Shown: positions 30,506-38,984 of the stretch, piece by piece
Layout of the letters: each line of letters starts with the position of its first letter
Numbering within the stretch: the first letter of the stretch is position 1
DNA from: a virus
Length of the DNA: 42,231 nt
Virus record (IMG/VR): IMGVR_UViG_3300044695_001173
Span: 1 to 42,231 of that record
Direction: 5' to 3' (one strand)
The notes under the pieces: generated by a model
What the model was told of the DNA's origin: nothing
Database searches by the model: none
What the model saw: only the letters and a program-made list of their open reading frames with translations
Program-made: the position numbers and the translations under genes

Positions 30506-33258
30506 GCTGGCAAATACTTCTCAGCCTTTACTTCAGGTGCCTGCTCTTTACGCCCAGTTCGATCCTTACGGATCTTGTCCATCATGGCGTAAAGCTTGCG
30601 TGAACCAGCCTCAGACGAGCCATTGCCGAGATGCGACACTACGTCGGCAGGAACAACGAACTCACCATCGGCCAGACGGGCTTCTTGTTTACCGTCGATG
30701 TTGGCACGGATGTCATCAGACATGCCATCACCGGGGCCACGAAGCAGTTTGCCTGCCGCAGCGTACTCAGTGCTTCCACCGCCAGAGAAGCCAAAGATGT
30801 TGGCATCTTGGCCTAAGCCAAACATATCACTGCCGTAATCAATTTCAGGTTCAGTGATATACGGAGAAGTTACGGCAGTAGCGTAGTCACCCGTGCTCAT
30901 TGAGTTTTGATACGGGTTGTTATACGGAATCGTTGGCGTCGTGGTGGGTATACCAAAAGTTGGCTGCGTATAAGTATTAGCAGCAATTTGAGTCTGCATG
31001 TTGTACGGCGCAGCGTTTACATCCAGTTGGGTACCCGGCTGCATGAACGATCCAGTTGACGGATTCCAAACCATGCCCGAAGTATCGCTACCACCTGTAC
31101 CTAAGTAGTTACCTAGGTCGCCAAAGTTAAAGCCGGAAAACATTCCGGAATTAACTAAGTTTTGAAGCTCAGCGAGGTTGTTGTAAGTGTCACCCATGCT
31201 GCCCGGAGTATTCACGAAGCGGCCTTGAGCCGGGTTCCACTGCATCCCGCCGAGTCCACCGGGCAACCCTGTGCCCGATCCAGTACCAGTCGTGCCAGTA
31301 CCACCACCCGTGACCGTAGTGTTAGGCGGAGGAGCAACAGCAGTTTGCGGCACCGTAAGCGGTGCAACCGGTGAAGTTACAAACTTGTTGAGGCTCTGCA
31401 TGTAATCCGCAAACGACGAACTTGGCGTCTGTTGCTGCGGAGCAGTCATCAACGTTTTGTAGTAATCCTCAAGACTCGGGAACTGATCCGGAGTCGGCGG
31501 TTGCGGCGCAGTGAAGTACGACGAAGGCGTTTGATAGTAAGACGACGCGGCAGGAGCATATGGCATGTACGAAGTCGGAGCCGTGGTGGTCGTACTCACA
31601 TTCTGCACAAACGGAGTCCTTGGCAACGTAGAGGCGATACCTGTCGGTGCAGGCGTCGTAGTTGGTGCAGCAGGAGTCGGGGTCGGTGCAGCGGGAGCGG
31701 CGACCTGAGGCTGATTGGCTTCACGTTCTCGATACGCGGCTAAACGAGCCTCTATATCTTCAGGACTCGGTTCATCAACCGGCTGCGGATAAACAACCTG
31801 CCCACCGGGAAGAACTTGAACACCAGAATTCAAGAAGCCTACACCGGGGCGATTCTCGTTTTTGCCGTAGTTCGAATAATGCGTTGCCGCTTCCCACGGC
31901 GTGTCAATACCTGCCGCTGCTAAGTCCGGATTCGCGGCAATGTATTCCTGCCACTTAAACTGATTGGCGTAGATATTTGGGTCGTACGGAAGGTCCGCAC
32001 CCCAGTTGAAGTTGGCACTCGTGTCACGACGGGCTTGATAACCGGCGTGCTCTGGCTGGGCAGCGCCTTTGTAGCCAGTGAACTCAGCCGCCTTTGCAAA
32101 TGACATGCCGGGGTTCATCGTCAGGATAGAAAGCGTGTCCGTAAACTCCTTCTGCTGCTTTTCCGCCAAACGGCCGCCTTCTTCCAACGTTGCTTGATTC
32201 AAATTAGATTGTGCTTGACCGCCTTCAGCAAAACGCTCTGCACCCGTGAACGGGTCAATCTTGGTGTCGTAGCCGTCAAGAATCTCCTGCGGCTTGGTAT
32301 ACTCAAGACTTGGCGCGTAATTTGATTTAGTGATACCTGCCTGCGGGTAGTCGTAGTTCGTGCGCGGCATGACCGCGCCACCCATCGCATAGCCGGGGAA
32401 GCCGGGATATCCCTTGCGCCACTGCCCACCGAGGAACCGACCCTGCTCAGGGCTGTACCCCATAGATTCGTAGTACGAATCGTCGATGTTATATGCGCCT
32501 TCTGGCACCTCCATTTCAGGAGTCAGGGCGTTGGCGGCGCTAGTAACTAAACCAGCCTTACCAATCATGCCCCCCGGCAACGCATTAAACGCCGCACCGG
32601 CAGTGTTCATACCGCCGATACCGCCAAGACCCGCACCGCCAGTCTTAAAGATCTCCTGTGCGCCAGTGCTGATGTTCTTCAGGCTGGCAACGCCCTCTGG
32701 GAGCCGACCGAAGAGACTCTTAGTTGCCGTCTGTTCAGCAATCTTCTTGGCCGCAAGTTCCTTCATAGCCGTCTGTTTAGCAGCTTCTTGAGCAGCCTGA
32801 TTTGCACCTTCTTTAAGAGCGGCAGAAGCAGCTTCTGTGCCTGCCGTTTTAATCGCTTCGCCAGCACCTGAAGCAACAGCCGAACCAGCACCCGCCAAAG
32901 CACTGCTAAGCCCCGCACCGCCAAACGCACCAAGGCCAGCCATGAGACCTTTACCAAGGTCGCCCGTACGGAGTCCTTCCACGCCGCCGACCAGAAGACC
33001 CGCCGTGAACGGGTTAATAAGGCCACCGGAAAGCGGAGTCAGGATTGCACCGATAATGGTCGGCAGGAGCTTCTTGAGGAAGTTAGCTTCAACCAAGCCC
33101 GTATCTGGGTTAATCGTCAGGCTGCCACCGTGAGCCAAGGCAAGACTTTGCAAGCCATGCACTTCTTCGGGAGCCATGTGGACAAGTACGGAGTCGCCGT
33201 TCCGACCCCGTGATTGCACGAGGGAGGCGAGACCTGCCATAGAAGGATTACGGTTCAT
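30502..33258 (-). CDS. Large virion structural protein
   Basis: A 918-residue protein. The N-terminal part (about 20-110) reads GDSVLVHMAPEEVHGLQSLALAHGG-type sequence followed by FLKKLLPTIIGAILTPLSGGLINPFTAGLLVGG, a hydrophobic Gly/Ala-rich segment typical of ejection proteins that cross membranes. The middle is Pro/Thr/Tyr/Gln-rich and probably disordered (about 480-700). The C-terminus has GPGDGMSDDIRANIDGKQEARLADGEFVVPADVVSHLGNGS, a module widespread at the ends of phage structural proteins. A 39-base gap separates it from the upstream gene. Function in the virion is inferred from these modules and context. Confidence 0.68.
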   Translation of the reverse strand: MNRNPSMAGLASLVQSRGRNGDSVLVHMAPEEVHGLQSLALAHGGSLTINPDTGLVEANFLKKLLPTIIGAILTPLSGGLINPFTAGLLVGGVEGLRTGDLGKGLMAGLGAFGGAGLSSALAGAGSAVASGAGEAIKTAGTEAASAALKEGANQAAQEAAKQTAMKELAAKKIAEQTATKSLFGRLPEGVASLKNISTGAQEIFKTGGAGLGGIGGMNTAGAAFNALPGGMIGKAGLVTSAANALTPEMEVPEGAYNIDDSYYESMGYSPEQGRFLGGQWRKGYPGFPGYAMGGAVMPRTNYDYPQAGITKSNYAPSLEYTKPQEILDGYDTKIDPFTGAERFAEGGQAQSNLNQATLEEGGRLAEKQQKEFTDTLSILTMNPGMSFAKAAEFTGYKGAAQPEHAGYQARRDTSANFNWGADLPYDPNIYANQFKWQEYIAANPDLAAAGIDTPWEAATHYSNYGKNENRPGVGFLNSGVQVLPGGQVVYPQPVDEPSPEDIEARLAAYREREANQPQVAAPAAPTPTPAAPTTTPAPTGIASTLPRTPFVQNVSTTTTAPTSYMPYAPAASSYYQTPSSYFTAPQPPTPDQFPSLEDYYKTLMTAPQQQTPSSSFADYMQSLNKFVTSPVAPLTVPQTAVAPPPNTTVTGGGTGTTGTGSGTGLPGGLGGMQWNPAQGRFVNTPGSMGDTYNNLAELQNLVNSGMFSGFNFGDLGNYLGTGGSDTSGMVWNPSTGSFMQPGTQLDVNAAPYNMQTQIAANTYTQPTFGIPTTTPTIPYNNPYQNSMSTGDYATAVTSPYITEPEIDYGSDMFGLGQDANIFGFSGGGSTEYAAAGKLLRGPGDGMSDDIRANIDGKQEARLADGEFVVPADVVSHLGNGSSEAGSRKLYAMMDKIRKDRTGRKEQAPEVKAEKYLPA

Positions 33259-33297
33259 ACAGCCCCCAAGGGGTCAAGTTTCGTGGATATTAACACT

Positions 33298-33900
33298 TCA
33301 TACCGACACATTGGACACCCACGTAATGGTCAAGATAACGGATGGAATTTCTGGAACATTGCCCAGAGCAGGTTCCTCCGCCAGAAACACGTTGGTGTCT
33401 GATGACTGCCAAGCAAGTTCAATGTAGTCGTTTTCTGCCAAAGGCAGCACAAAGTTCCATGCCGCCACAATCTCGGAGTTGGGTCCGTCAATAACTATTT
33501 TAGTCGCACTGTTTGAAACATTCTGCCCGTTAAGCCTAAGCCAGATATACACAGCGGACGCGCTACCACCAGACTTATCTAACTGAGCGGAGAACTGAAT
33601 GTTGTAGATAGCTTCTTCAGCTACATACACACGAGAATTAACTGCACCGATGTTGACGTTGAAAAAATCTACGGTCTTGTTAAACGTCATCAAGTTGACG
33701 GCATCTGCAACCGGGTTGGTTTGATCCTGATCGCTATAAAAAGATCCATACGGTCTGGGTGAATTATTAGCGTTACTAACTTGGTTCAGAAACAAACGTA
33801 TAACGTTGCTGTACTGATCCATGAAACGCTGCTCATAACTAACCGGTGCTACCGGCAAGCTAGGGTTGGCAATGTTTCGTGTTTTACTAGTAACCGACAT
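33298..33900 (-). CDS. Jelly-roll (TNF-like) virion protein
   Basis: A 200-residue protein whose second half alternates beta strands in the order seen in C1q/TNF-like phage domains: EAIYNIQFSAQLDKSGGS, AVYIWLRLNGQNVSNSATKI, EIVAAWNFVLPLAENDYIELAWQSSD, and EIPSVILTITWV. Such domains form trimers on phage tails and head decorations. The N-terminal 80 residues may provide the attachment part. It shares one base with the tail-nozzle-like gene upstream. Confidence 0.65.
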   Translation of the reverse strand: MSVTSKTRNIANPSLPVAPVSYEQRFMDQYSNVIRLFLNQVSNANNSPRPYGSFYSDQDQTNPVADAVNLMTFNKTVDFFNVNIGAVNSRVYVAEEAIYNIQFSAQLDKSGGSASAVYIWLRLNGQNVSNSATKIVIDGPNSEIVAAWNFVLPLAENDYIELAWQSSDTNVFLAEEPALGNVPEIPSVILTITWVSNVSV

Positions 33901-36197
33901 TAACGACGGCCATCCGGTTTAACGTCAATACGCATAGCACCCATCTGCCACGCTACGCCAAGCTCGGTTGAATCCAAACGGAACGCCATCTGACGACCAC
34001 GGACACGGGTATAAACCTGACCGGTGTATTGTTGAATTGGTATCGTGGCCGTGCGTGTAACGGTAGGACTATCTGCCGCCGTGTAGTTAGAGCCAGAGTT
34101 CTGTCTTGGTCGCACCGTCAAAGTAATAGACGGGCTGCCAGCGTTAGATCCAGCGAAGGTCAAGTCAGGCAACATGCGCCATACATAGCCAAAGTTTTCA
34201 CCGTCAGAAATATCAAAGTCCGAAGATTCAATGTACGCTTCGATTGGCTGCGACGGGGTTTGAGATACATCGTCGTTACCGTACTCATGCAGCATTACTT
34301 GGTTAGGAACTTTGTAACTGACCGAAGTGTATTGAATATGGCTACTAGCAGTAGTGCTATTAGCCCCGCGAACACAGCCAGTAAGAGTATTACCGGTTCT
34401 CCCAGTGTACGTAATGTCTTCTGAGTCGATCGTAACGGTGCCTTGGTTCGGGTATGACGAAGCATCGACAAGAGATATCGTGGTGACAGAAGAATTGATA
34501 GCCGTATCCAAGTACGACGACTGGATACTAAAGACACCGAGCGGGTACGTACGCAAACCCGGCGAATCAAGCCATGCGGTGCGGTCAATCGTACCGTAGT
34601 ACCAAATACGTTCCAGATGGTTGTAGATCACGTATCGGTTATTGATCAGGCTGTCGGCTGACGGATAGAACCACCAGACCTCGTTGTACCCTTCGTTTGT
34701 ACCGCACACGATCTGACCATACTGACTCGTGTTGATGTCGGTGTAGACATACTGACGGAGGGTGCAAGGCAGCGTCTCTACACGACCGGAGTACATGTAG
34801 AACTTGTCCACACCCATCCAGTACGTGACGTTGTTGACCGTGATGGCAGCGTTGGGCGAGATGATGGAGATGTTGTCCATCAACAGATTGATGCCCCACA
34901 CGTACGGAGGGCCAAGGTACTGCATGGAGAAAAGCGCAGCGTCAGTCCAGATCAAGATTTCCTGCCGCGTATCTACCGCGCACTGGATAAATGAGCCGTT
35001 TGATAGTAACTGTTCGCCAGACTGGTTGAGCGGTGTAGGCACCCAGTCATAAGCATTGTCGGCATCAGACCAGCGAACCAACATCGGATCAAAGTCTGCC
35101 GTAAAGCTTGCGGCGTTGTACGGGTTAGACCCAAACGCAATCGTGAAGTTACTGACGCTAGAGGTCAGGATCTGACCTGTCTGCTCGGGTATATGCCGAC
35201 CAGCGTAGCTGATCGTGATGGTTGAAATCGTAAACGAGCCGGTCGTCGTAGCCGACAGCGGCACCGAGTATCCACCATCGTAATCGGTCGTGACGTACGT
35301 CCCGGTGGCAATACCACTTCCAGTGATGACAGCACCAGATTCAATCCCGGTCGGATCAGCCACAGTAATCGTTGTGACCGAAGCCGACACCGTAGCAGTT
35401 GTGGTCGCTCGGATAGTCTCGTTGGCGATATCAGACAAGAGTCTGGCACGGGAGTATGCCGCCAAGTCCAACGCCCAGTAATAGATTGGGCCGCGACGGT
35501 AGTTAAAGATCAAGTCGTCGTTAAAGTTATCCTGCGTCCACAAACGCAAGTCCGTGCCTGCGGCCACGGCAGAACCCCAACCGCCAGATCCCCAAGGCGG
35601 TTTACCCCAACCCACACCACCTGAATAAGTAGATAGCCCCGCCGGGATTTGCATCTGAGAAACGACAAGCGAACCACCGCCAGACCCAGTAGAGGTAGCT
35701 ACGTTTGGGGCTACGATCTGATATGTGTTGGACGTAGGTACGGCAATAATCTCAAACTCACGGTTGAAGTTAATACCGTTGACAACGCCACTGCTAGAAA
35801 CACCAGAGAATGTTACGTACGAGCCGATGGTCGAGCCGTGCCCAGACTGGGTGACGGTAACAAGCAAACTACCATCCGTCGTCGCAAACGGGTTACTCGT
35901 GATTACACCGGATGAAAGGATTGGCGTTACGTCGTAGTAAGTACCACCGTTTTCGATGTAGTACTTTGAGTTGGTACCAAGACCCAGCAGGTTGCTACCG
36001 CCAAAGGTGATCCAGTTCCACAGCGAGTGGCAGATACCTTTGAAGGTATTAGCAGACTGATTGACCCAGCCACCCAGCTTCTCAGCGTAGCCCGAACGGA
36101 ACCGCACCTTGTCGCAGGAGTAGTAACCGCCTTCGTTAGCGTAGCTAGTTGATTCTTTATTTATTCCGGGGCGGAATTGGAGTTTGGTCAAAGCCAT
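33900..36197 (-). CDS. Tail nozzle-like/tail tubular virion protein
   Basis: A 765-residue beta-rich protein. The start (LQFRPGINKESTSYANEGGYYSCDKVRFRSGYAEKLGGW) follows the pattern of phage proteins that bind the portal side of short tails, similar in layout to T7 gp12-like nozzle proteins. The middle contains beta-rich inserted domains (about 255-325 and 560-630), the second with GNTLTGCVRGANSTTASSHI, common in phage appendage proteins. The C-terminus has SSDFDISDGENFGYVWRMLPDLTF. No enzymatic site was seen. I call it nozzle-like by motif and size, not by proven homology. Confidence 0.65.
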   Translation of the reverse strand: MALTKLQFRPGINKESTSYANEGGYYSCDKVRFRSGYAEKLGGWVNQSANTFKGICHSLWNWITFGGSNLLGLGTNSKYYIENGGTYYDVTPILSSGVITSNPFATTDGSLLVTVTQSGHGSTIGSYVTFSGVSSSGVVNGINFNREFEIIAVPTSNTYQIVAPNVATSTGSGGGSLVVSQMQIPAGLSTYSGGVGWGKPPWGSGGWGSAVAAGTDLRLWTQDNFNDDLIFNYRRGPIYYWALDLAAYSRARLLSDIANETIRATTTATVSASVTTITVADPTGIESGAVITGSGIATGTYVTTDYDGGYSVPLSATTTGSFTISTITISYAGRHIPEQTGQILTSSVSNFTIAFGSNPYNAASFTADFDPMLVRWSDADNAYDWVPTPLNQSGEQLLSNGSFIQCAVDTRQEILIWTDAALFSMQYLGPPYVWGINLLMDNISIISPNAAITVNNVTYWMGVDKFYMYSGRVETLPCTLRQYVYTDINTSQYGQIVCGTNEGYNEVWWFYPSADSLINNRYVIYNHLERIWYYGTIDRTAWLDSPGLRTYPLGVFSIQSSYLDTAINSSVTTISLVDASSYPNQGTVTIDSEDITYTGRTGNTLTGCVRGANSTTASSHIQYTSVSYKVPNQVMLHEYGNDDVSQTPSQPIEAYIESSDFDISDGENFGYVWRMLPDLTFAGSNAGSPSITLTVRPRQNSGSNYTAADSPTVTRTATIPIQQYTGQVYTRVRGRQMAFRLDSTELGVAWQMGAMRIDVKPDGRR

Positions 36198-36685
36198 CAG
36201 AGTACTCCCGAGAGGTACAACGCCCGTTCGTCGTTGCGACGTTTTACGAGTCCCGGCAGAACTCTACCACCTGCCTTCGTCCATTTCAGGAACTCGTCGG
36301 CTGCCTCGTCCAGTTCACCCCGATTAGTCTTCATCCGAAGGGAAGAGCGTTGGAGATTGCCGAGACCCACGTTGAAGGCAAAAGATACGAGAGCATCAAA
36401 GACTCCCTGACGGCCAACAGCAGCAGGGCAAAGTCGAACCACACCACGCTCAAACCGGCCAAGGTCTTGAGCAAGTATCCAGTCCACCTCGTCCATCGTG
36501 AGAACCCGGTCCCAGCCTGCGGGTATCGGTAGATTCTTGCGCTCCTCATACTTCACCGTCGCATGGGCAGGGTCAATCACGTGGCCGACACCGACCGTCC
36601 ACAAGAGGGCAGGGCAGCGGTAAGGCTTCGTCCTCACCCCCTCGTGGTGCTTGATCATGTCGATGGCGGCCTTGGAGACTTTCAC
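36197..36685 (-). CDS. Endolysin, GH24 lysozyme
   Basis: A 162-residue T4-lysozyme-type (GH24) endolysin. HHEGVRTKPYRCPALLWTVGVGH gives the catalytic series E15-x8-C24-x5-T30, the form with Cys in place of Asp seen in some lambdoid and P1-type endolysins. The rest (FDALVSFAFNVG, LPGLVKRRNDERALYLSG) is typical of the family. No signal peptide or SAR segment is visible, so it should depend on the holin. It overlaps the holin gene by four bases (ATGA) and shares one base with the next gene. It cleaves peptidoglycan glycan strands at the end of infection. Confidence 0.92.
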   Translation of the reverse strand: MKVSKAAIDMIKHHEGVRTKPYRCPALLWTVGVGHVIDPAHATVKYEERKNLPIPAGWDRVLTMDEVDWILAQDLGRFERGVVRLCPAAVGRQGVFDALVSFAFNVGLGNLQRSSLRMKTNRGELDEAADEFLKWTKAGGRVLPGLVKRRNDERALYLSGVL

Positions 36686-37167
36686 TTCTTGCCGAATGCC
36701 TGCGTACCAAACCAGAAGGCGATAATCGAGGACAGGATCAACATCTCGTCATCCGAGAACACTTCGGCCATCGCAGCGGCAAACGGCACACCCGTGTTGT
36801 AGGCGTACCAGACTCCAGCAATGTTGATGGCGACTAGCTCCAGCACGAAGATGTAGGTCACAACCGGTCGCACCGAAGCACGGAGGTTGATCATCCACTG
36901 CGAAGCACCCTTGCCAATCTCGATGTCGTGGTTGTAGAGAGCCTGACGTTCTTCGGCGGCAGTCTGAGTCTGGATCTGCTCCAGCTTGATCTCCTCGACC
37001 CGTGCCTGAGCAATGAAGCCACGTTCGGCAAGGGCAAGTTCACGCTCCTTCTGAGCAGCGACCAAGGCTAGTTCATGCTTCTTGTCCTGCCGGTCTTGGA
37101 AGATTTGCAGGATCTTGGGTAGCCCACCCGCGAGGAAGGACAGGAACGTTGAGACCATTGTCATCAT
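36682..37167 (-). CDS. Holin, 3TMP-type
   Basis: A 161-residue membrane protein with an N-terminal hydrophobic segment (MVSTFLSFLAGGLPKILQIF), a charged coiled-coil middle (about 25-75), and two C-terminal membrane segments (PVVTYIFVLELVAINIAGVWY and MLILSSIIAFWFGTQAF). This matches the holin 3TMP family in layout and length. It immediately precedes the endolysin in transcription order with a four-base overlap, which supports the assignment. It forms lesions in the inner membrane at a set time and releases the endolysin. Confidence 0.85.
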   Translation of the reverse strand: MMTMVSTFLSFLAGGLPKILQIFQDRQDKKHELALVAAQKERELALAERGFIAQARVEEIKLEQIQTQTAAEERQALYNHDIEIGKGASQWMINLRASVRPVVTYIFVLELVAINIAGVWYAYNTGVPFAAAMAEVFSDDEMLILSSIIAFWFGTQAFGKK

Positions 37168-37760
37168 GGGTTGTACTCCTTACCTAGCTGGTCTTTTGCC
37201 AGCGCGTAGTCAGCGGCGTATTCCTGCCGAACAAAGTCAATGACTTTCTGAGTCACGACGCTTTTACCGAAGTCCGTAGTCTTGTTCATAACACCGAGTG
37301 GGCTGTCGTAGTCACCGGAGATACGACGGATCTCAGCTTCGTAATTGTCGAAGTCCAACACCTCAGTACCCGGCAGTGTCATCCAGCGTGACTGCGCTTC
37401 CAACATGATCGGGAACTTGGCCTTGAACTGATTGATATGGTCTACGAACTGATCGTAGCTAAGCGTCTCTACCGTTGCGGCAATACCATTCTCGTCAATC
37501 ACCTGTTGAACTCTTGCAGCACAGGACGGGTATTGCTTCAAAAAAAGCACGGTGCTTACAAACCGGTCTAACGGATTACGCAAAAAGCAGTGAGCTTTGT
37601 ACTCAGAAAGGTTGGGGTACTTTGCCAAGTAGTCGTCCGGATAGCCATGATCCGGACCCAAGTAAGCCCAACCAGCAGCACGAAGAAAGTCTTGTGCTGT
37701 CCGAGTTCCAGTCTTGGTCGGCTCAAACAAACATTGTTTTGTTTCTTTGCGAAACAGCAT
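37164..37760 (-). CDS. Sulfotransferase-family protein
   Basis: A 198-residue protein. LFEPTKTGTRTAQDFL (about 11-26) is a 5'-phosphosulfate-binding loop of the PAPS-dependent sulfotransferases, and HCFLRNPLDRFVSTVL (58-73) supplies the 3'-phosphate-binding R61 and S69. The size is small but complete for the Sulfotransfer_2-like group. The frame is open further to a TTG at 37781. I prefer the ATG at 37760, which shares a base with the upstream TAA. It could sulfate a surface glycan, a fibre or a host molecule. It lies between fibre-associated genes and the holin, to which it is coupled by four bases. Confidence 0.72.
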   Translation of the reverse strand: MLFRKETKQCLFEPTKTGTRTAQDFLRAAGWAYLGPDHGYPDDYLAKYPNLSEYKAHCFLRNPLDRFVSTVLFLKQYPSCAARVQQVIDENGIAATVETLSYDQFVDHINQFKAKFPIMLEAQSRWMTLPGTEVLDFDNYEAEIRRISGDYDSPLGVMNKTTDFGKSVVTQKVIDFVRQEYAADYALAKDQLGKEYNP

Positions 37761-38122
37761 TACGGCGTTACCACATCCCAAGTATTAGTTGCGGAGTTCC
37801 ACGTATATGACTGACCATCAATCGGTGGGCAGTTCCACTGACAGGTTGCAGGATCGAGGACGCACTGCGGGTCAGGCTGCGGTGGGATAAACGCATCAAG
37901 CACCGGGTCATACGTAAACCCAATACCTGCATAGTTCTTCCGAAACTTAGCGTTGTAGCTAGTTTGTTTCCAACTATCTTCTGTGCCGCCAAGCAAGCGA
38001 ACGCAGAAAGCCTGCCCGATCCACTCCTGCTCATTACCATCCGCATCTGCCGTATCTTTATTGGCTACGACAATTACGCGAGTAACAACGTTGTTTGAAT
38101 CAAGTTCTGCAAAATGCGCCAT
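37760..38122 (-). CDS. Conserved small phage protein near tail-fibre genes
   Basis: A 120-residue protein beginning MAHFAELDSNNVVTRVIVVANKD and containing KQTSYNAKFRKNYAGIGFTYDPVLDAFIPPQPDP, then CQWNCPP and a C-terminal YTWNSATNTW. This set of motifs is very common in cyanophages and other marine phages, where the gene sits near tail-fibre and oxygenase genes. Its role is unknown; a virion or fibre-associated role is likely. It begins one base after the oxygenase stop. Confidence 0.75.
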   Translation of the reverse strand: MAHFAELDSNNVVTRVIVVANKDTADADGNEQEWIGQAFCVRLLGGTEDSWKQTSYNAKFRKNYAGIGFTYDPVLDAFIPPQPDPQCVLDPATCQWNCPPIDGQSYTWNSATNTWDVVTP

Positions 38123-38123
38123 G

Positions 38124-38729
38124 TTAGTTCCCCAAATGCAATGCGGTCAGGTTTTCTTCCTGACCCATGTAGCCAACAGGAAAAGTATTAAAAGCTAGGC
38201 TGATACGGGTGTCATCTGCCTCTACTGGAGCAACCGAATGAGTTAGCGATGACGGAAAAATCATGAGTTTTCCAGTTTCTACCGGAAGCCACCAAGAACG
38301 ACTGTTATAAACGTTGTATTCAGAAGGCACCGCTTCTAATTGACTGTAACCGTTTCTATAAAAATAAATTTTATCGCTATTTTTAGTAGCCTTCATATAC
38401 AACACGCCCGATATAAACGAGTTTGGGTGAGCATGTTGATGGTGCCACTCGCCGTGTTTGCTGTAATTGAACCACGACTGAGTTACGCGCAGTGAGACCT
38501 TGTTCTTGGGAGCGTAGATTGCGTTGAAGTATTCGGAGACGCAAGACTGAACAAACTCGTAAAGCCCAGTCATCGTGCGATGAGTTAGTACATAGTAATC
38601 GTCACTAACGGTGTTCCCTTGGTTTTTGTGTGTTGGTTGCTGATCAACAAAGTCTGATTCCTCAGTCGTAAACGTACGACCAAGATTAAATTCACCAACC
38701 GGAGTAGGAAACAGGTTGTGTACGTTCAC
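38124..38729 (-). CDS. 2OG-Fe(II) oxygenase family protein
   Basis: A 201-residue protein of the phage 2-oxoglutarate/Fe(II)-dependent oxygenase family. It shows MNVHNLFPTPVGEF at the start, EWHHQHAHPNSFISGVLYM with the metal-binding His cluster (H99, H101), FPSSLTHSVAPVEADDTRIS with the distal H164 and the 2-oxoglutarate-binding R175, and LAFNTFPVG at the end. These enzymes hydroxylate a protein or small molecule; phage members occur next to fibre genes, and their target is unknown. It overlaps the upstream 85-residue gene by four bases. Confidence 0.8.
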   Translation of the reverse strand: MNVHNLFPTPVGEFNLGRTFTTEESDFVDQQPTHKNQGNTVSDDYYVLTHRTMTGLYEFVQSCVSEYFNAIYAPKNKVSLRVTQSWFNYSKHGEWHHQHAHPNSFISGVLYMKATKNSDKIYFYRNGYSQLEAVPSEYNVYNSRSWWLPVETGKLMIFPSSLTHSVAPVEADDTRISLAFNTFPVGYMGQEENLTALHLGN

Positions 38730-38983
38730 GAATTTTGAGCCTCTTCGATTTCATTCAAATAGGCTTTCATTTTTTCTTCTTGTTCAGGAAGAAGTATGGT
38801 GTTGATGGAATCCTCAAAGGCTTGAAGCTTTTCAACTGTCTCCATCACTTCTTGCCATGTCGGGCACGGGCGAGGGTCATCCCAACGAGAAAAATGCCCG
38901 TTAGTGATTTCCCACTTAGCACCCGGACGAAGTAAGTGCATGGCTACGTCAATACCCACGAGTTGATAAGTTTTTAATTTCAT
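38726..38983 (-). CDS. Conserved small phage protein (WDDPRPCPTW motif)
   Basis: An 85-residue acidic protein with GAKWEITNGHFSRWDDPRPCPTWQEVMETVEKLQAFEDSINTI. The pattern 'W.iTN..f.rWDDPRPcPTWeEV' recurs in cyanophage and other marine phage tail regions, directly beside fibre genes. It may be a fibre chaperone or assembly factor, but no function is known. The C-terminal half is helical. Confidence 0.72.
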   Translation of the reverse strand: MKLKTYQLVGIDVAMHLLRPGAKWEITNGHFSRWDDPRPCPTWQEVMETVEKLQAFEDSINTILLPEQEEKMKAYLNEIEEAQNS

Positions 38984-38984
38984 A

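Noticed and set aside
33259-33297. Late promoter or terminator in the 39-base gap
   Set aside because: Only a tiny CCCC/GGGG pairing without T-run and no -35/-10 pair were seen.
35162-35178. Inverted arrangement GGTCAG-GAT-CTGACC as a member of the palindrome family
   Set aside because: The half-sites face the opposite way and it is a single copy in the late arm, so it was not counted.
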